DNA from: Mesorhizobium loti
GTDB lineage: Bacteria; Pseudomonadota; Alphaproteobacteria; Rhizobiales; Rhizobiaceae
DNA length: 64,000 nt
Assembly (NCBI RefSeq): GCF_013170705.1
Contig: NZ_CP033334.1
Location: 1,612,001 to 1,676,000 of the forward strand
Direction of reading: 5' to 3'
Made by a program: the position numbers and the translations under genes. This document shows, piece by piece, positions 61,590-64,000 of this stretch. The notes under the pieces were generated by a model that searched no databases, was not told where the DNA came from, and saw nothing but the letters and a program-made list of their open reading frames with translations. The stretch's first letter is position 1. Each line of letters begins with the position of its first letter.

Positions 61590-61640
61590 CCGATACGAAG
61601 GGCGGTGGGTCGAAGCCACAGTGACAGGAAAGGGTGTCTC

Positions 61641-62516
61641 GTGACACAGGGGCGAAATCAGATCACCGCGTGGCTGCTGCTGTTGCCGGCCGTCGTGCTG
61701 CTGGCGGCGTTCACCCATGTCCCGGCGGTGATGACGCTGGTCAACAGCTTCTACAACACGCCGCGCGGCGTACGCCCGGCAAAGTTCGTCGGGCTCGGCC
61801 ACTACAGCGACATGCTGAGCGACCCGGTGTTCCTGGCCGCGCTGAAGAACAACGCCATCTATGCCATCGGCACGGTGCCGGTGGCGATCGGCCTCGCCAT
61901 GCTGATGGCGCTGATCGTCAACTCGTCCATCCGCGGCAAGGCCCTGCTGCGCATGTCGTTCTTCCTGCCCACCATCCTGCCGATGATCGCGGTGGCCAAC
62001 ATCTGGCTGTTCTTCTACACGCCTGGCTACGGCCTCATCGACCGCTTCCTCGGCCTGTTCGGCTTTGCCGAGCGAAACTGGCTGGGTGATGGCTCGACGG
62101 CGCTGGGCAGCCTCATGGTGCTGGCGGTCTGGAAGGAGGCTGGCTTCTTCATGATTTTCTACCTGGCGGCGCTGCAGCAGATCAGCCCGTCGCTGTCGGA
62201 GGCCGCGGCTCTCGAGGGCGCCGGGCGCTGGTACTTCTTTCGCCGCGTCACTTTCCCGCTGCTGATGCCGACGACTTTGTTCGTGCTGATCAACGCCATC
62301 ATCAATTCGTTCCGGCTGATCGACCACGTCATCGTCATGACCCGTGGCGGCCCCGACAATGCCAGCACGCTGCTCCTCTACTACATCTACCAGACGGCGT
62401 TCCGCTTCTGGGATACCGGCTATGCCGCCGCGCTGACCATGGTGCTTTTGGCACTGCTCGCAGCGCTCGCCTTCGTGCAGTTCGGCATTCTCGACCGGAG
62501 GGTCCACTACAAATGA
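61641..62516 (+). CDS. ABC transporter permease (UgpA-like)
   Basis: The 291 residues form six membrane spans with an EAA loop near residue 195 (LSEAAALEGAGRWYFFRRVT). A GTG start with AAAGGG before it is chosen over an upstream non-ATG start; it places the first membrane span at the usual distance. It overlaps the next permease by 4 bases (ATGA). Confidence 0.9.
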   Translation: MTQGRNQITAWLLLLPAVVLLAAFTHVPAVMTLVNSFYNTPRGVRPAKFVGLGHYSDMLSDPVFLAALKNNAIYAIGTVPVAIGLAMLMALIVNSSIRGKALLRMSFFLPTILPMIAVANIWLFFYTPGYGLIDRFLGLFGFAERNWLGDGSTALGSLMVLAVWKEAGFFMIFYLAALQQISPSLSEAAALEGAGRWYFFRRVTFPLLMPTTLFVLINAIINSFRLIDHVIVMTRGGPDNASTLLLYYIYQTAFRFWDTGYAAALTMVLLALLAALAFVQFGILDRRVHYK

Positions 62517-63541
62517 CCGTCACCGCTCTCCCCCAGCCGGTCCAGTCGCGCGAGCAGGGTTTCTGGCACGCCATCGAGGTGATCGGCTGCTATCTGCTCG
62601 GCGCGCTGTGGATCCTGCCGCTGCTCTATGCGGTGTGGATGGCGTTCCATCCCGCCGGATACGAAGTGCGCTTCGACGTCACGGCGCCCCTGACATTAGG
62701 CAATTTCATCCAGGCCTGGAACGCCGCTCCGTTCGCGCGCTATTTCCTCAACACCTTCGTGCTGATCACGGTCATCCTGGCCTCGCAATTCGTCATCTGC
62801 ACGCTCGCCGCCTATGCCTTCGCCCGCTACGATTTCCGCGGCAAGACGCTGGTGTTCATGCTGGTGCTGATCCAGCTGATGATCATGCCCGAGGTGCTGC
62901 TGGTCGAGAATTACCGCACCATGGTCAAGCTAGGCCTCGTCGATACGGTGCTGGCGATGGGCCTGCCCTACATGGCCTCGGCCTTCGGCATCTTTCTTCT
63001 GCGTCAAGCCTTCCTGACCGTGCCCAAGGAACTCGACGACGCCGCACGCGTCGAAGGGGCCGGGCCGCTTGGCATACTGCTCAAGGTCTACGTTCCGCTG
63101 TCGCGCCCGATCTATGTCGCCTATGGGCTGGTCTCGGTCAGCTACCACTGGAACAATCTCCTGTGGCCGCTGGTGATCACCAATTCGGTCTCGACCCGGC
63201 CGCTGACGGTCGGCCTGCAGGTCTTCGCCTCGCCTGACCAGGGCGTACAGTGGAGCATCATCTCGTCAGCCGCCTTGATGACCTCGGCGCCGCTGCTGAT
63301 CGGCTTCCTGCTGTTCCAGCGCCAGTTCGTGCGAGTTTCATGCGGGCCGGCATCAAGTAGCCGCCTCTTGCCGGAACATCGCGGCGTCCGCCGCGCAGCT
63401 TTGCAGGTTTGCGGTTCGATGGCTGTTCGGCATCCCGGACAGCCTGCCGTAACGCGCGGCATCCGGCTTTTGCCACCGGCCATTCCGTGCCTGCCGGACG
63501 CCTCCGGAAGGGCACGAAAGTGCGGTAATTTTGGACATTAG
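62513..63541 (+). CDS. ABC transporter permease (UgpE-like) with frameshifted end
   Basis: Residues 1 to about 275 are an ordinary MalG/UgpE permease with an EAA loop (DDAARVEGAGPLGILLKVYV) and six spans. Family members end in about ten more residues of the type QFVRSFMRAGIK. Here QFVR is followed by VSCGPASS... and a 60-residue tail without homology, because one base is missing at about 63332-63336 (GTGCGAGTTTC instead of GTGCGAAGTTTC or similar). Restoring it would end the gene at the TAG 63358-63360. The tail is junk or the gene is a recent mutant; function may survive since only the last residues change. Confidence 0.85.
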   Translation: MTVTALPQPVQSREQGFWHAIEVIGCYLLGALWILPLLYAVWMAFHPAGYEVRFDVTAPLTLGNFIQAWNAAPFARYFLNTFVLITVILASQFVICTLAAYAFARYDFRGKTLVFMLVLIQLMIMPEVLLVENYRTMVKLGLVDTVLAMGLPYMASAFGIFLLRQAFLTVPKELDDAARVEGAGPLGILLKVYVPLSRPIYVAYGLVSVSYHWNNLLWPLVITNSVSTRPLTVGLQVFASPDQGVQWSIISSAALMTSAPLLIGFLLFQRQFVRVSCGPASSSRLLPEHRGVRRAALQVCGSMAVRHPGQPAVTRGIRLLPPAIPCLPDASGRARKCGNFGH

Positions 63542-63615
63542 TCTTGACAGAAATACAGATGTTCAATACCCGTCAAGCACTTGAACAAGCCTGCAATGTG
63601 GGAGGAATAAGCGGT

Positions 63616-64000
63616 ATGGCTTCCAATATTTCGTTGACGGGCCTTGCCCGCGATCTCGATGAGCGTGGCAAGTCGGGCAAGCCCATCCGCATCGGCCTGA
63701 TCGGCTCCGGCGAGATGGGAACCGACATCGTCACCCGCGTCGCCCATATGTCCGGCATCGAGATCGGCGCGATCTCGGAGCTGAACCTGCCGGCCGCCAG
63801 CAGGGCGGTGGATATCGCCTTCCAGGAAACCGGCCATGCGCGCGAAGTGTCGAACGCTTCGGCGATGACGGCTGCCATGGAAGCCGGCAAGGTGGCGGTC
63901 ACCAACGACGCCAACCTGGTCATCAACAACGATCTCATCGACGTGGTCATCGACGCGACCGGCGTTCCCGCCGTCGGTGCCGAGATCGGCTTGCGCGCCA
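63616..64000 (+). CDS. COG4091-like NAD(P)-dependent dehydrogenase (partial)
   Basis: The first 128 residues are visible. They start with MASNISLTGLARDLDERGKS and a Rossmann fold IRIGLIGSGEMGTDIVTRVA (GSGEMG at 30-35), then NDANLVINNDLIDVVIDATG. This resembles homoserine-dehydrogenase-like proteins of COG4091, which normally carry a C-terminal SAF domain (outside the window) and occur in sugar-acid or polyol pathways. A -35-like TTGACA lies at 63544; GGAGGA precedes the ATG. It probably oxidises the sugar delivered by the transporter. Confidence 0.8.
   Translation, partial: MASNISLTGLARDLDERGKSGKPIRIGLIGSGEMGTDIVTRVAHMSGIEIGAISELNLPAASRAVDIAFQETGHAREVSNASAMTAAMEAGKVAVTNDANLVINNDLIDVVIDATGVPAVGAEIGLRA

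Noticed and set aside
59985..62507. An 840-codon open frame on the minus strand across the Ugp-like operon
   Set aside because: Same reason: antisense to conserved ABC genes, no domain.
63544..63572. TTGACA-N17-TACCCG before the COG4091-like gene as a sigma-70 promoter
   Set aside because: The -10 is poor; kept only as a remark in the gene entry.
1..64000. Search for tRNA, rRNA, CRISPR, integrase, transposase and toxin-antitoxin genes
   Set aside because: None recognised. The palindromic repeats lack the regular spacers of a CRISPR array and the coding genes show no phage or IS family.

Overview
The window looks like a chromosomal segment of a GC-rich alphaproteobacterium of the Rhizobiales, most likely Mesorhizobium or a close relative. 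The reasons are gene content (many periplasmic-binding-protein ABC operons, HWE-type histidine kinase, ROK, SorC, Lrp and BetI-like regulators), GGAAC-N16-CGTT promoters of the alphaproteobacterial EcfG type, and several families of rhizobial-style palindromic intergenic repeats. I see no rRNA, tRNA, CRISPR array, transposase or prophage gene, so this is ordinary accessory-rich chromosome, not an island.

Layout. 1-4 kb is a stress and envelope block: a partial HWE kinase, a 57-residue membrane peptide, a lipid kinase and a triple PRC-barrel protein. The last three each carry a perfect EcfG-type promoter. 4-9 kb holds a sulfatase/phosphonate-monoester hydrolase, an MhqO/MhqD-like ring-cleaving dioxygenase and esterase pair with a small acetyltransferase, and an M19 dipeptidase. 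9-27 kb is a large amine-catabolism region: two phytoene-dehydrogenase-like FAD enzymes, a GcvT-like protein, a methyltransferase, a BetI-like repressor, two tandem PotD-like binding proteins, an amine oxidase, PotABC-like transporter parts, a class III aminotransferase and a Rieske oxygenase. Three promoter regions here share one palindrome (YTGAAY-N4-RTTCAA), which suggests a single regulon. An aldo/keto reductase inside this region is frameshifted.

27-38 kb holds a hybrid histidine kinase with its response regulator, an OmpR-like protein with a degenerate receiver, an L,D-transpeptidase and an RND efflux pump with a divergent TetR repressor. 38-43 kb has an Lrp regulator divergent from a 1018-residue fusion of sugar/amine-kinase, M23 and PLP phospho-lyase-like domains, plus an amino-acid binding protein. 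43-50.7 kb is an ABC / SIS-deglycase / PfkB-kinase operon that resembles the Frl (fructosamine) operon in gene content, with a divergent ROK regulator and a perfect operator. 50.7-52.4 kb is a Pit phosphate transporter. 52.8-55.8 kb carries patatin, acetoacetate decarboxylase and 3-hydroxybutyrate dehydrogenase genes (ketone-body / polyhydroxybutyrate metabolism).

55.9-64 kb is a SorC-controlled cluster: a SurE-like phosphatase, a calcineurin-like phosphoesterase, a Ugp-like ABC transporter and the start of a COG4091-like dehydrogenase. An AATTGTACAATT-type palindrome in both control regions ties these genes together. The last permease gene has lost its reading frame a few codons before its expected stop.

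The best candidates for undescribed biology are the BetI-type amine regulon (9-27 kb), the three-domain kinase/M23/PLP fusion (38.8-41.8 kb) and the SorC phosphoester cluster (56-64 kb).
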